Source: Amylostereum areolatum (Eukaryota > Basidiomycota > Agaricomycetes > Russulales > Stereaceae). Taken from it: DNA of 64,000 bases. Below the pieces are notes generated by a model. It did no database searches, was not told the DNA's origin, and saw nothing but the letters and a program-made list of their open reading frames with translations. Positions 1 to 10,271 of this stretch are shown here, in pieces. The DNA lies in contig SAXG01000032.1 of NCBI GenBank assembly GCA_012932865.1, positions 372,001-436,000 of the forward strand, given 5' to 3'. The stretch's first letter is position 1. Every line of letters begins with the position of its first letter. A program made the position numbers and the translations under genes.

Positions 1-219
1 CACCGCCGCCGCCAAAGCGCCCCCCGCCACCGCCCGCAATGCAGCCCCGAACGACGTCGAAGGCGGTGGAAGCCGCCGCTCATCGACCGCCCGACACGTG
101 ATAATCGCCTCGCGCGAGAGGGTCTCCTCTTTTACGTCCTTTACGTCTTCGACCGCCTCCCCTTCCTGTCCAGTACTCATCGCGCGCCTGTGCGATTCCT
201 CTCCCCTCTCATTTTCCTC
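1..219. other. Left edge and CHO2 upstream region
   Basis: This stretch holds no complete gene. On the minus strand, roughly bases 1-90 read open to the window edge in a frame rich in alanine and glycine, so a divergent gene could begin here, but no start codon in that frame is visible. Bases 95-100 form a palindromic E-box. Confidence 0.3.
95..100. promoter_or_regulatory. E-box CACGTG upstream of CHO2
   Basis: A CACGTG palindrome followed by ATAATC lies about 120 bp before the CHO2 start codon. In yeasts, phospholipid genes including CHO2 are controlled through CANNTG-type elements bound by bHLH factors. That this copy works the same way is an inference from position only. Confidence 0.35.
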
Positions 220-3200
220 ATGGACGGCATCTCGACGGAGGGCCTGCGCCAACGGCACAAGCTAGGCCCCGAAGAGGTTGCACACGACAATGCTACGACA
301 GACACGCACCACGTCAGCGACACCAAAGAGGAGGTTGTCTGGGGAAAGACGCCGGGAGGCGAGGGTGAGCGCTCCCTGTCAACCCGTGTCCGTGCAAGAA
401 TTAACGACGACGGCCAGTGTTCCGGGTGCCCACGACGCACGACGTCGTGACCGCACTCTTGCATCCGGCCTACCCCAAATCCCACATCGACCTCTTCAAC
501 ATCGCGCTCCTCGCGCTCCAAGCCGTCCTCTTCGTTGCCCTCCCCTCCACGCCCCGCAAGATCTTTTTCTTTTGCTACTTCGCGTTCTGGCGCGCGGCGT
601 ACGACGCGGGGCTCGGATACGTCCTCACGAAGCAGAGCAAAACCAAGTGGATCGTGAAGGAGGTGCAGCGGCGCGGGTGGCTGGACGAGAAACGGAGGCC
701 GGAGGTGAGGAGGTGGATCAAGGACCAGTTGGTCGGGAAAATGGGGAAAGATTATTCGTTTGACGTGCGTTGCATCCCTCCCTTTGCCGTCATGTTAGGG
801 ACTCGTTTACTGACGCGATCCGCAGGAATTGCCCTTGGAGTACAACACATGGCTTCTATTCCGTCAAGCAGTAGACATCATCTTAATCAAGTACGTCCGC
901 TTGCCGCCGTTCGAGACGCGCCAGCTCATATCATCGTCCAGCGATTTTTTATCCTTCTGTCTCTTCGCCTTCGCGTGTTTCCGCGTCCCGCTTGATCTCG
1001 GTATCTTCGTGCATATATTGAGGTACGTGAACACCCAGACTACCTGTGCCAACAGTCCCGCACTGACATGCACCTTTTTTCAAGGTGGGTCGGCGGCATC
1101 GTGCTCATCGGGTTCAACTTGTGGGTCAAGTCGGAGGCGCATCACGTCGTGAAGGACTACGGCTGGTACTGGGGCGACTGTTTCTTCCAGCGCGGCGCGC
1201 TCGTGTTCGACGGCGTGTTCGAACTTGCGCCGCACCCGATGTATTCCGTCGGTTAGTGTTTGTCGTCCCTGCCCCAGACAGGCTGTTCTGACCTCGCGTT
1301 TTGCAGGCTACGCCTGGTTCTACGGCCTCTCGCTCATCGTCGGAAGCTATCCAGTATTATTCGTCAGCATCGCAGGCCACGCCGCGCAGTTTGCGTTCCT
1401 GGTGTTCTTTGAGAATCCCCGTGAGTCCGCCTGCGTTCTCGCCAAACATGCGTCCTGATCGTCCGGAAAGATATCGAGCGCTTCTACGGCCAGCGCAAGC
1501 CCCTCGCCGAGCGCGTGCCCGTCCGCAAGGAAGGGACCCATTCGCGGCAATCGTCCGGCACCGTGAGCAGTGGGGGCGCGCGCACGCGTTCTTCCTCGGA
1601 GCCGCTCGACCCTGCGGAGATCCTATCCACACCTTCGGCCACCGAGGGCGAAACCGCGACGGAAAGCGAGACGGAGACCGAACTCGAGGATACCCCCAGG
1701 ATACCGCCGCGCAAGGACCTTCCGACGCCCGCCACCGTCCGTGCGGGGCTCGCGAAAAAGCGGAGCCAGTCGCCGGTGTCGTTCCACGACCTGCGCAACA
1801 AGTACTTCCGCAAGGACGCGATGTTTTTGTGCAACTTCGACATGCTGCGGTTCGCGCCTCTGTTCTCTGTTCTCCGTTCTTTTCCGTGGCTGACGACGAG
1901 GGGCGGGGCAGGGCGACGGACTTCATGCTCCTCCTGGCGATGGTCTACCCTTTGACGTCGGCGCTCCTCCCGAGGCTCTCCCCATCCGGCGCCCTCGCGC
2001 TGCACTTCGCGCACGCGTTGTTCTGGTGCTTGTTCCACAGCTTCGGCCTAGGGTTCGTCTTGCAAGCCCAAAGCGAGCGCAAGTTCCTCGTGAGGCATTA
2101 CATGAAGCATTACCACTACCCTCAGCGGGACGGGGGGAAAGGCGCCGTCCAGGAAGCCTTTTCGAACTGGAAGGTGTTCTACAACCTGAGCATGTCCATG
2201 ACGTTCGGTGGGTCGTTCTTTTCCTTCGGGTATGGACGAAAGGGGCTGATCGTGTGCCTTTCTGTCGACAGTGTCGTGTGTGTGCTTGGCGTGGAAGACG
2301 TACTCGATTCCTCAAGATTGGACCGTCGGTGGCGAGCTGCTTCGGCACACGTTGGGAACTGTGAGGATGACCCATTGCAATTCTTTGGGATGACACTGAC
2401 CGTGCTCTTTCAGGCCCTGATCGCGTTCCACATCTGGGTGACCACCGAGTCCTACGAAGTACTGGGTGTCTTCGGTAGGCAAACTCTCCATGCATTCACC
2501 ATAGACCCGTATTGATCGACGTACGCAGGCTGGTTCTATGGCGACTTCTTCATGGACGACTTCCCTTCCAACCTCGATTACACTGGGATTTACCGGTAAG
2601 TACCATAAAACGCTGCTGCGATCGTCTATTCATATTCAATGTATCGACAGATATCTCAATAACCCCGAGATCGTGTCGGGCGCGGCGTTCTTCGGGATGG
2701 GGCTCATCAGTGGGAGCAAACTGGTGTACGTGCTCGCCGGCGTGCGCCATGTCGGGTATTGGTGGTTCCTTCGCAATGTCGAGAAGTACGGTTTCCCCCT
2801 ACGCCTTGATCGTATCTCCCGACTGACGAAGGAAGAACAGCCCCCACATGCGCAAGCTCTACGGCGACTCGCTCCGCAAGGACGCAGGGTTCGTGAAGGT
2901 GTTCAAGACGGTCGCGAGCAAGAACGTGCGGCTGTTCGACGAGCGGGCGGGCAGGCATGCGCCGGAGATACGCAGGGTGGCGCGGGAGGTGCGCGGCACG
3001 TTCGAAAAGGTGTACGAGGAGACGGCGGAGGTCGTCGAGGAGTTTTTCGCCAAGTGTGAGCGGCTGTGTCATCGTGCCTTTTCGGCGGCATGACTGATGT
3101 GTTCGGTTGCGGACAGCACGGCCAAAGATCGAGGGCGTTGTCCAAGATACCAAGGTCATGCTGCAACAGTCCAGGGAAAAGCTCGTGATCACGCACGTCT

Positions 3201-4218
3201 TCCTTTCCCGTGTATAGCGCATACACTCACTTCTCCCATAGACGTGTCGCCAACGACCTCTCTGCCTATGCCACGGACAAGTACAACATCCGCATCGTGT
3301 CCAACCGCCCCGACGGCGCCCTCAGGTTCCACCTCGGCGAGGAGATCAGAATCGGATGGCAGGCGCCATCCAACCATTCACGGAGGGACTGGATAGGAAT
3401 TTACAGGGTACTCCTCCCGCCGCCCATGTTCCACCGACCTGTATTGACCGCCCTCTTCTTCGGAATAGGTCGGTGCTAACCAGTCCAACCTCGTCACCAA
3501 GACGTCTTCCTTGGGCATGTGGGTGCCCGTCCACGGCGAGGAGTGGGACGGGGACGTGCACATCGGGGCGGCGGGCCACGCGAGTACCAGCAGGCCGGTG
3601 GATCCGGAGAAGGGCGTGGTCGCGTTCAAGGGGGAGACGCTGCCGTGGCAGGTCGGGAAGTACGAGGTGCGTCGGCGGCTGCTGTTCGGTGTGGCTGAAA
3701 ATGGGCGGCTGAGCGGGGGTCATGCGCTGTTGTAGATTCGGTACCATCACGACGGAAAGTACAACGTCCTCGGGCTCGACGGGCCTGTCCAAATCTACGG
3801 TATGCGATCGCTCTCTACGTTTCATTCGTGCCGCGGTTGACGTTTGCGGGTTTTTCGTCCAGTCGACACGCCGGAGAGGCTGGACTTCGACTCGGTCCGC
3901 GGCTCGCTCGCGCACGTCGTGCCCCTCTGCCTCGACTCGGACCCCTCCCTCGTCCCGCTCTCCTGCCTGCCTCCGTCGTCCTCTCCCTCTCCCCCGTCCA
4001 CTCCCACCACCGCCGCCTCCCTCCCCCCGCGCGAAGACGTGGAGGAGAAGGACCCGGACGACTTCCGGTTCTGGAACGAGCGCCAGGCGCGGCGGATCGC
4101 GGGCGCGATCAAGCAGATGTTCGGGGTCGAGTACACGCCCGAGGTCATCCTGGCCGACGCGAACCTGGGCGCGTTGGCGTGTCGGATCTTGGAGAGCAAG
4201 TCGGTGTTGGAGGGGTAA
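220..4218 (+). CDS. CHO2: Phosphatidylethanolamine N-methyltransferase (Cho2-type)
   Basis: This enzyme catalyses the first AdoMet-dependent methylation of phosphatidylethanolamine on the way to phosphatidylcholine, in the endoplasmic reticulum membrane. The start is the ATG at 220 ([14 protein letters not shown]). The first intron runs 365-417 and joins VWGKTPGGE to [17 protein letters not shown], a typical Cho2 N-terminus. Several hydrophobic segments follow. Two methyltransferase halves are visible: one with [16 protein letters not shown] near 1228-1330, and a second with the [18 protein letters not shown] region near 2540-2600. The soluble C-terminal part includes [15 protein letters not shown] and [14 protein letters not shown] and ends [10 protein letters not shown]. 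About a dozen short introns interrupt it and no broken exon was seen. The estimated length, about 900 residues, matches the family. Confidence 0.92.
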
Positions 4219-5583
4219 AATGGGCTGTTTGGAGGGATCGATGAGCTGGCTGGGAGGAAGAGGCGAACCTGGACGGAGGGGAGGGGACGGCTCGAGGTGA
4301 GGAGGCGGGGGGTATGAAAAACTGTTTTGTTGGTTCGTTCGATCTATACCGTGGAATTGAATGTGTTTTTGGAGACGTCGGTCCGGCGCTTGGTTGAGGG
4401 CCTGCTTTGGTCAGTGGACGAGGTCATGTATGGGCGAACGCAAGGCGCGAAGACCTTGCAAAGTCAAGTGTCCACGGTGCGTCTGCCAGCATCCATTTAT
4501 GAGTGGAAGCTGACGATTCCATAGGTGTGTTGACCCCCGAGCGGGAAGGTCCCTGCGTCACACAAGCAGAGCTCTAGACGGCCACGACCACACAAGACGC
4601 AGACCTCGCCCTCCCTCCCGTCGACCTCGTTCGCACGATTCGAGCCCGCGACGAGCCACGCTTAGCAAGGAAGGGATATCCTCGGCGGGCCCGGTCGGCG
4701 AGATAGAATGTGGGACGGAGGCGACGGGGGGCTTGGTCTCGTCCGAGTCGCTCCCAGCTCTGGCCCTGAAGAGACACACTAGGCTGACAGACTGGCATAC
4801 AGACGCGCGGAAGATTTTCCGGAAGGAGAGAAGAGGAGAGGGGAGGAGAGACGAGTGGGGGTCCTTGGTCGTGAGCGGACGGCGCCCTTTATAGAGGGGA
4901 GGCGGGGTGGCCAATGCGCTCGCGGGCGACATTGGCCATCATGGCCACCGCACACGTTGTTTCAGATTTATTGTGGCATCCTTCGCGCGCGCGCGCGGCT
5001 GCAAGTACCGCCGGTGGCTCACCGCAAGGTGGAGTGCGGGTGTTTCTGTCGTTCTTGGATTCATTGCCACCGCCGAGAAACTGACTATGAGCGGGGGGGC
5101 GGCATGGCGGGCATGTTCGTGGCAAGCTGCCTACACCGCCAGCGCGTTGCCGGTTGCACTTATGCGTATATCCCTGTACTTATGGATGCGGGGTGAGCGC
5201 GGCTAATCATGCGCACTTTTTTTCTTGCTATATGGTACTTGGCGAGGAATAGTTGTTCGCCGTCGGCGCAGTGCGTCTGTGGCCCAAGTTCGAGCGCCTT
5301 TGGGGAAACCGTGGGAACGTTTCCCCTATGGTCAGTACGTACCTTACCGTTCGACGGCGGTGTCCGTTGTTCACGCGTTCAGTACTTTCAGTACGTTCAG
5401 ACTTCAGTACTCAGTACTCAGTAGTACTCAGTACCCATGTCTCGGTGGCAACCGTTCACGCGTTCAGAGCATTGAGTCCTCTCTCCTCTCTGTCAATGGC
5501 ACTTGGAACCTCCCTTTCCTTCGTCAAAGTCGTGCAGTGCGGTCGGTATATGAACGCCCAACACATTTCACCATCCCGAGAAC
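4219..5583. other. Intergenic region after CHO2
   Basis: No convincing gene is visible. A TATAAAGGG motif on the minus strand (4885-4893) is followed by a pyrimidine-rich stretch and a 74-codon minus-strand frame (4574-4798), which could be a short transcript but resembles nothing known. Short AGTACT-type repeats lie at 5378-5436. The segment 5584-5629 reads ATG plus 15 codons up to a good GTAAGT donor and may be the original first exon of the F-box gene leader that follows. Confidence 0.4.
5378..5436. repeat. Short CAGTAC/AGTACT repeats
   Basis: The words CAGTAC and TCAGTACT recur about seven times in 60 bases. A weaker cluster of the same words (GTAAGTACTGAG and relatives) lies near 10020-10045. 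They look like local slippage repeats and have no spacer structure. Confidence 0.6.
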
Positions 5584-5689
5584 ATGTCTGGATCAACGGA
5601 CACCTTTGCGTGGCAGCTCGACGAATCTTGTAAGTATCCTCCCGCCCTATTTAGTATTCACACCCTCCCGTGTTTCAGAACTCCGAGTC

Positions 5690-5925
5690 GGTCGCGTCCA
5701 TCCTCTCTCAAACCCCTCCCGCCCCCGTCCAACTAAAGCGAAGCTTATCAAAATGTTGGTGTGATACTACTCCGCACGCTCAGACCGCTTAGACCGACCA
5801 TATTTGCGCAGGAGCATTGGCAGATACGATGCGCACGAACGAGGGTGCCAGCGCGGTCCTGACGGAATGCCCCGCCTCTTCATCCACAACGTTTTGCGTT
5901 TTCCAGAGCCTCCCTTCGTTCGACC
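5690..5925 (+). pseudogene. F-box gene leader, decayed first copy
   Basis: This segment aligns base for base, with many changes, to the sequence just before the F-box gene at 6240-6475. Shared blocks include GTCGCGTCCA.CCTCTCTCA, the ATCAAAATGT.. block, GCAGGA.CATTGG.GATACGA and GAGCCTCCCTTC. A possible small intron begins at GTGTGATACT and ends at TTTGCGCAG. Frames are interrupted and the copy stops before the F-box motif. It is most simply a tandem duplicate of the 5' part of the neighbouring gene. A third copy is found on the minus strand near 50 kb. Confidence 0.6.
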
Positions 5926-6044
5926 ATGGAAAACCTGGGAATCACGGTACATGCACACCGGGCGGGTAGGCGGCGAGGGGGATGCGGTTGGGGGGCTGGG
6001 ACCAGAGTTGGGCCGCATGGCAGCTCCAATGGAATCTTAGGGAA

Positions 6045-6499
6045 TCTTTCTCTTTTCTCCGGACTCCTGGTGCCAAAGAAATCGCTCGGCGGACACTGAT
6101 ACTGACATCGTGCCCTTTGACAGCAGGACAAACAGCGCAAGCGGTTGGAAATGTCCGCCCGTTATCAAGGCCCTTCTGCTCCGAGTCGCCTTTCACTGGC
6201 ATTTCTGCCAGAGTTAAAGGCGGCCACAATTCAGAGCACTGTCGCGTCCACCCTCTCTCACAACCTTCCCGTCCTCGTCCAACTGCGGTGAAATTCCGAT
6301 CAAAATGTGCTTGGTGCGATCTGTGGGTTCTGCACTCTCAAACTGACCGTCTTCCTGCAGGAACATTGGTGGATACGACTCGTACGAACAAGGGTGCACG
6401 GTCCTGACGGAACGCCTCGCCTACATCGACACCTTCGTAGACAACGTCTCGCGCTTCACGGAGCCTCCCTTCAATCAGGCGTCCCTCAAGAACGAACTA
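6045..6499 (+). other. Leader and probable upstream exon of F-box gene 1
   Basis: A likely intron ends at CTTCCTGCAG (6360). From there the reading frame is open into the gene at 6500, encoding NIGGYDSYEQGC and ERLAYIDTFVDNVSRF, so the true protein probably starts upstream of 6500. Bases 6045-6475 also match, inverted, the region about 49605-50110. Confidence 0.5.
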
Positions 6500-8188
6500 A
6501 TGTTTCTGCAACAAGGAAGCCGTCGCATAGGGCATCGCTGGAACATGTGCACGCCCGTCCATCGCCTTCCTTACGACGTCCTCGCATACATCTTCCGTAT
6601 CTACATCAACGATTCCTTCGACTGCTCCCGATTCTGTGTCGGCAACACTAGAAAGCTCGCCACAAGCGAAATATATTGGGTCATTCCTCTCACGCACGTC
6701 TGCCGGGTCTGGCGCTGCTCTGCGCTGTCGCAGGCCAGCCTGTGGACGACGGTCAATTTCGGTCCCGGGCTGGAATGGGGACGCGAGATGCTCGCACGAT
6801 CCCGCAGGGCCCCCGTTGATTTGAGTATGCTCAAGTACCGTCCATGCGATCGCGAGGACCCACTCCGCATGCCGAACATGGACGATATGGCTGCGCTCGT
6901 CCCCGAGCACATGCATCACATCCGGCGACTATTCGTGTCTGGATGTCTTTGCGACATTTCTGCAGCCGTTGTGTCCTGTTTCCCCCCGGCGCCGGTCATG
7001 GAGGTCCTTGAAATCTGCATGATAGCCCACGGGGACTGGAGAAAGGACGAAGAGGACGACGAGGACGACGAGGACGACGAAGACAGAGACAGCCCTCCGG
7101 TGATGCTCGACTCTCGCTTCCTCTCTGAGAAAGCGCCCAAGCTTCGTTCGATGAGCCTGGAAGGGTGCTGTCTGCCGTGGACGTCCCCCTTCCTGCGGAA
7201 CCTCACGAACCTGAAAATATCACTCAAAGAGCACCACACGTCCCCGGCTCTCGGCTCTACACCCGATCTCATTCGCTCCTTACAGGCCATGCCCGCTCTC
7301 CAGTCGCTCAAGCTCTCGCATTGTTTTCCTCCGGACCTCGCATCGCACTCCACGAGCGCCGTTATCAGTCTCCCTCTCCTCGCCGACCTCGACGTATCCG
7401 GGACTGTCCCAGAATGCAAGGCGCTGTTCCAGATGCTAGACACACCGTCTCTCTTCCTCTCCTGCTCCACAACCAACCAGAACCCCGCCGAATGCTGCAC
7501 CGTCCTCCCAACAGTCTCCGCCTACCTCCTCCGCGCCGACAATAGTGGTGCTGCGTTGAGATCGTTCGCTCTCGTGCACGACCACGACGAGGCCTCGCTC
7601 GAGGTAGTAATAATGATATGGGAGCTTCACTATTACGAACCCAAATTCAAACTCTGTTTCTCCTGGCCGGCGTCACCCATCACACCGGACCTTCCAACCC
7701 TCGAGAAGGTTTGCGACGTCTTTGCGCCATATCTGAGCTCGTTGGAGGCCGTTCGCGTGTGGAGTCCTGCGTGGCGTCCTGACCACTGGACGACGTACTT
7801 TTCCCAGTCGAAGATGGCAAGTCGTGTGCACGGCAGCGGTTTCGCCGGCCAGACCCTGGTGCAGGCGATCGCCGAAACCACATCCACCGCTCCCAACGCG
7901 CCGAACGAGTTGCTGTTCCCTGCGCTGCGCGTACTGACGCTTTCGTGGATCGCGCTGGGCGAGCCCGCGCAGGACACCTTCTGGGCCGGCGTGATCTCCG
8001 GGCTGAACAAACGGGAGTCGGAGGGCGCGGATCCCTTGGTCATGCTCATCCCCATCGAATGCACGCTGTCGCCTCATATGGAGAAGAGATTGTATGAGAT
8101 CGTGAACATCTACCCGGGATGTCTCCCAGAGGAAGACGAAGACTCTGTCGCTGCTCTCGCGGATTCCGAGGATCTTCGTGATATGTAG
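6500..8188 (+). CDS. F-box protein 1 with LRR-like repeats
   Basis: The predicted product belongs to the large agaricomycete F-box group, thought to select substrates for SCF ubiquitin ligases. The first in-frame ATG is at 6500, giving 562 residues, but an upstream exon is likely. The F-box is split by an insert: VHRLPYDVLAYIFRIY comes first, and PLTHVCRVWRCSALSQASLW follows about 28 residues later. An acidic run of Asp and Glu lies near residue 180. Leucine-rich repeat-like units such as PKLRSMSLEGC and LRNLTNLKISLKEHH follow. A close paralogue is the interrupted gene at 34.6-36.2 and 49.6-50.1 kb, sharing for example SLQAMPAL and CFPPDL. The substrate is unknown. Confidence 0.8.
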   Translation: MFLQQGSRRIGHRWNMCTPVHRLPYDVLAYIFRIYINDSFDCSRFCVGNTRKLATSEIYWVIPLTHVCRVWRCSALSQASLWTTVNFGPGLEWGREMLARSRRAPVDLSMLKYRPCDREDPLRMPNMDDMAALVPEHMHHIRRLFVSGCLCDISAAVVSCFPPAPVMEVLEICMIAHGDWRKDEEDDEDDEDDEDRDSPPVMLDSRFLSEKAPKLRSMSLEGCCLPWTSPFLRNLTNLKISLKEHHTSPALGSTPDLIRSLQAMPALQSLKLSHCFPPDLASHSTSAVISLPLLADLDVSGTVPECKALFQMLDTPSLFLSCSTTNQNPAECCTVLPTVSAYLLRADNSGAALRSFALVHDHDEASLEVVIMIWELHYYEPKFKLCFSWPASPITPDLPTLEKVCDVFAPYLSSLEAVRVWSPAWRPDHWTTYFSQSKMASRVHGSGFAGQTLVQAIAETTSTAPNAPNELLFPALRVLTLSWIALGEPAQDTFWAGVISGLNKRESEGADPLVMLIPIECTLSPHMEKRLYEIVNIYPGCLPEEDEDSVAALADSEDLRDM

Positions 8189-8579
8189 GACGATGATCGC
8201 ACGGACACAGAGGAGTAGGGTCGCGGTGTGGGAGCACGACTGGACTACACTTATACGGCTACGAATAGACCCTTTGTCGGCCACTACGTCGGCATCCTGG
8301 CGCCGGTATCCAATAGCAAACTTCTGTATACGACAACTGAGACTGCGGTGGCTTAGTATCAGTACGAATATACAGCTGGCCTCCTAGCGTCGACTCCGTC
8401 GTGTACATGTGTAACATCACCGTTCGCATTATATCAGTGCTCACAAACAGAACAAGCGCATTGCGGAAACGAAAGTTGGGCGAGCAGCGAAGGTAGACAT
8501 CCGAACGTGGAAGAAACCGAGTCAAGACGCAGACTCTTTAACGCGGACAAAGAGTACCTCCTCAAAATAACTACCAACC
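8189..8579. other. Intergenic, nothing recognised
   Basis: This 391-base gap lies between the end of F-box gene 1 and the end of the deaminase-like gene, so it must contain both 3' ends. No further feature was seen. Confidence 0.5.
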
Positions 8580-9558
8580 CTAGCAATTCGTCAGCCAAAC
8601 ACGAAACACGAGCCGAAGGGCGAGGAAAAAACCACGCACCAATCCAGAGAAGAGCCGGATATCGGCGTGCGTCTCGTACTGCCTCGGGTCCGCGCTGTTG
8701 ACCTTGACGACGTCAAAGCGGTCTTCCTCCCCGTTCCAATGGAAGATACGCTTCACGCCCGCCCAGCGACACCACTCCAAACATCGCCAGCACGGCTTGG
8801 CCGAGCCCATGCCGACCTTGGTGACCCGGGCGACGTAGATGTCTGCGCCGTTCACCCTCGGATCTCTCCGCCGCGCGTCCCAAGCCTTGGTGTCTGCCCG
8901 GGGGGGAGGAGGTGCCATGCAGCAACCTCTGTCGGATGATGATCGCGAGCACCCCCGCTTGTGGTGGCGCGCCCCACCCTTTCCTGCCGTCCCCTCCCCG
9001 CCACTCCCGCTCCCGCCGCTTCGAATGCTCTCCGTCCCACCGCCATCGCTGGAAGATCCGTCCTCCTCCTCCATACCCGCGTCCCTTCCCCTACGTTTTC
9101 CCGCCGACCTCCCATTAGATCTCGACGAGGGCGCCTGAAAGACGCTTCCAGGGGTGCCCCTCGCATGTAGCGGGGGGCGCCGCCCCTTTAAACGCCCTTG
9201 TTTTTGCAGAACCTTTTGTTTGGCGCTGCGAGTCAGGCGGTTCGGACGCCGTGCTCGACGAGGTGAATGGGGCGGCGGCGGGAGAGGCGGCGGCGGCGGA
9301 GCGCGAGCCCTGTTGGGTGCGGAAGGAGGGCGACATGCCGGTCACGGCGAAGATGGCGTGCATCTCGGCGTGCATCGATACGGGCTTGCGATGTCCGCGC
9401 GTGCGCACGTCTGCGCCGTCGTAGTTGGGACGGTGGTGGTTGTACCCGCTCGAGATAACCTTGCCACCCTTGACGAGCACGGCGCCGAGGGTGAAGCACA
9501 TTGGGCTTTTGGCGGCGGCATCGGCGCACTGGGAGAGGTAAAACTGCGTCTTGTTCAT
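8580..9558 (-). CDS. Cytidine/deoxycytidylate deaminase-like protein
   Basis: The start ATG at 9558 gives MNKTQFYLSQCADAAAK. The zinc-binding and catalytic HAE motif is at residues 63-65 within SMHAEMHAIF. The partner PCxxC motif is downstream in SAKPCWRCLEWC, about 8760-8800, in another open frame, so at least one intron joins them. The exact junction between about 9050 and 9170 was not resolved. The region between the two motifs is long and rich in Ser, Gly and Arg, which is unusual for a compact deaminase. The fold hydrolytically deaminates nucleosides or nucleotides, but the substrate cannot be read from the sequence. The C-terminal end is also uncertain and could be earlier than 8580. 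Confidence 0.72.
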
Positions 9559-9835
9559 GATGGGAGGTGTATCGAGGTAGTTTCGTCGCAGTTACGTCGA
9601 GTTGGCGGGGGGGGGATGCGGTTGATCGGGCGGACGATGGGCTGGGAATGAGATGTGCAGCTTTTGTGCGACAGAAGCGATGAGTCGGTTTTTTGTTGGG
9701 CGGCTGGCCCGCCGATGGCACAGAGTCACGTGTATGTCAACGTCCCCGCTCGTGACGTCGACGCGTTCAAACTCAGACGTTACATTTATTTGGCCAATCG
9801 CGGCTGTAGTGTGTGTTGATTCCCCTGTTCTCCAC

Positions 9836-9941
9836 GGGCACATGGTGTAGTTGGTTTATCACGCTCGCTTCGCATTGCACATGTGAGTGAGCATCTGAAT
9901 GTTTCTGCGAGAGGTGTCCGGTTCAATTCCGGATGTGTCCA
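9836..9941 (+). tRNA. tRNA-Ala(CGC) with a 31-nt intron
   Basis: The acceptor 5' strand GGGCACA (9836-9842) pairs with TGTGTCC (9934-9940), with one G-U pair and discriminator A at 9941. The anticodon stem is CTCGC with GCGAG (9907-9911), and the anticodon CGC is at 9871-9873 after TT. A 31-nt intron (9875-9905) sits one base after the anticodon, the canonical place. The T arm is TCCGG, loop TTCAATT, CCGGA. A TTTT tract just downstream can serve as the RNA polymerase III terminator. Confidence 0.92.
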
Positions 9942-10271
9942 AAGCTTTTGTCCCTTGTATCAAGCTGTAAATTGTAAATACGTAGTAGACTGTAGTAAGC
10001 ACTTAGCACTGAGCATGCCAGTGAGTAGTAGTAAGTACTGAGTCCGAGCCCGAGTCTGTACATCGGACATTCGCGATGCTACTTACAATTTACAGAGTTT
10101 CGGAATAACTTGAACTAAGTTTCTGAGGCCTGAGTATGGATACCGCGTCCTGTTTCAGCCTCGGCGCGCCAGTTATCTCCCGCTGCAATCTGCTGAAGGA
10201 GACCCAGTCATACACGATACCACGCATATCTCACAGGAGCGAAGGTATGTACATATGCTGGCGCATACCAT
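9942..10271. other. Intergenic between tRNA and F-box gene 2
   Basis: The region has a TTTT terminator at about 9946-9949, then AT-richer sequence with repeated GTAAAT and AGTA words. No gene is apparent. Confidence 0.5.

Noticed and set aside
4574..4798. 74-codon minus-strand ORF behind a TATA-like motif
   Set aside because: The TATA position is suggestive, but the peptide is Arg-rich with no recognisable feature.
5378..5436. Repeats that might suggest a CRISPR-like array
   Set aside because: Units are 5-8 bases without regular spacers, in a eukaryotic genome; simple slippage explains them.
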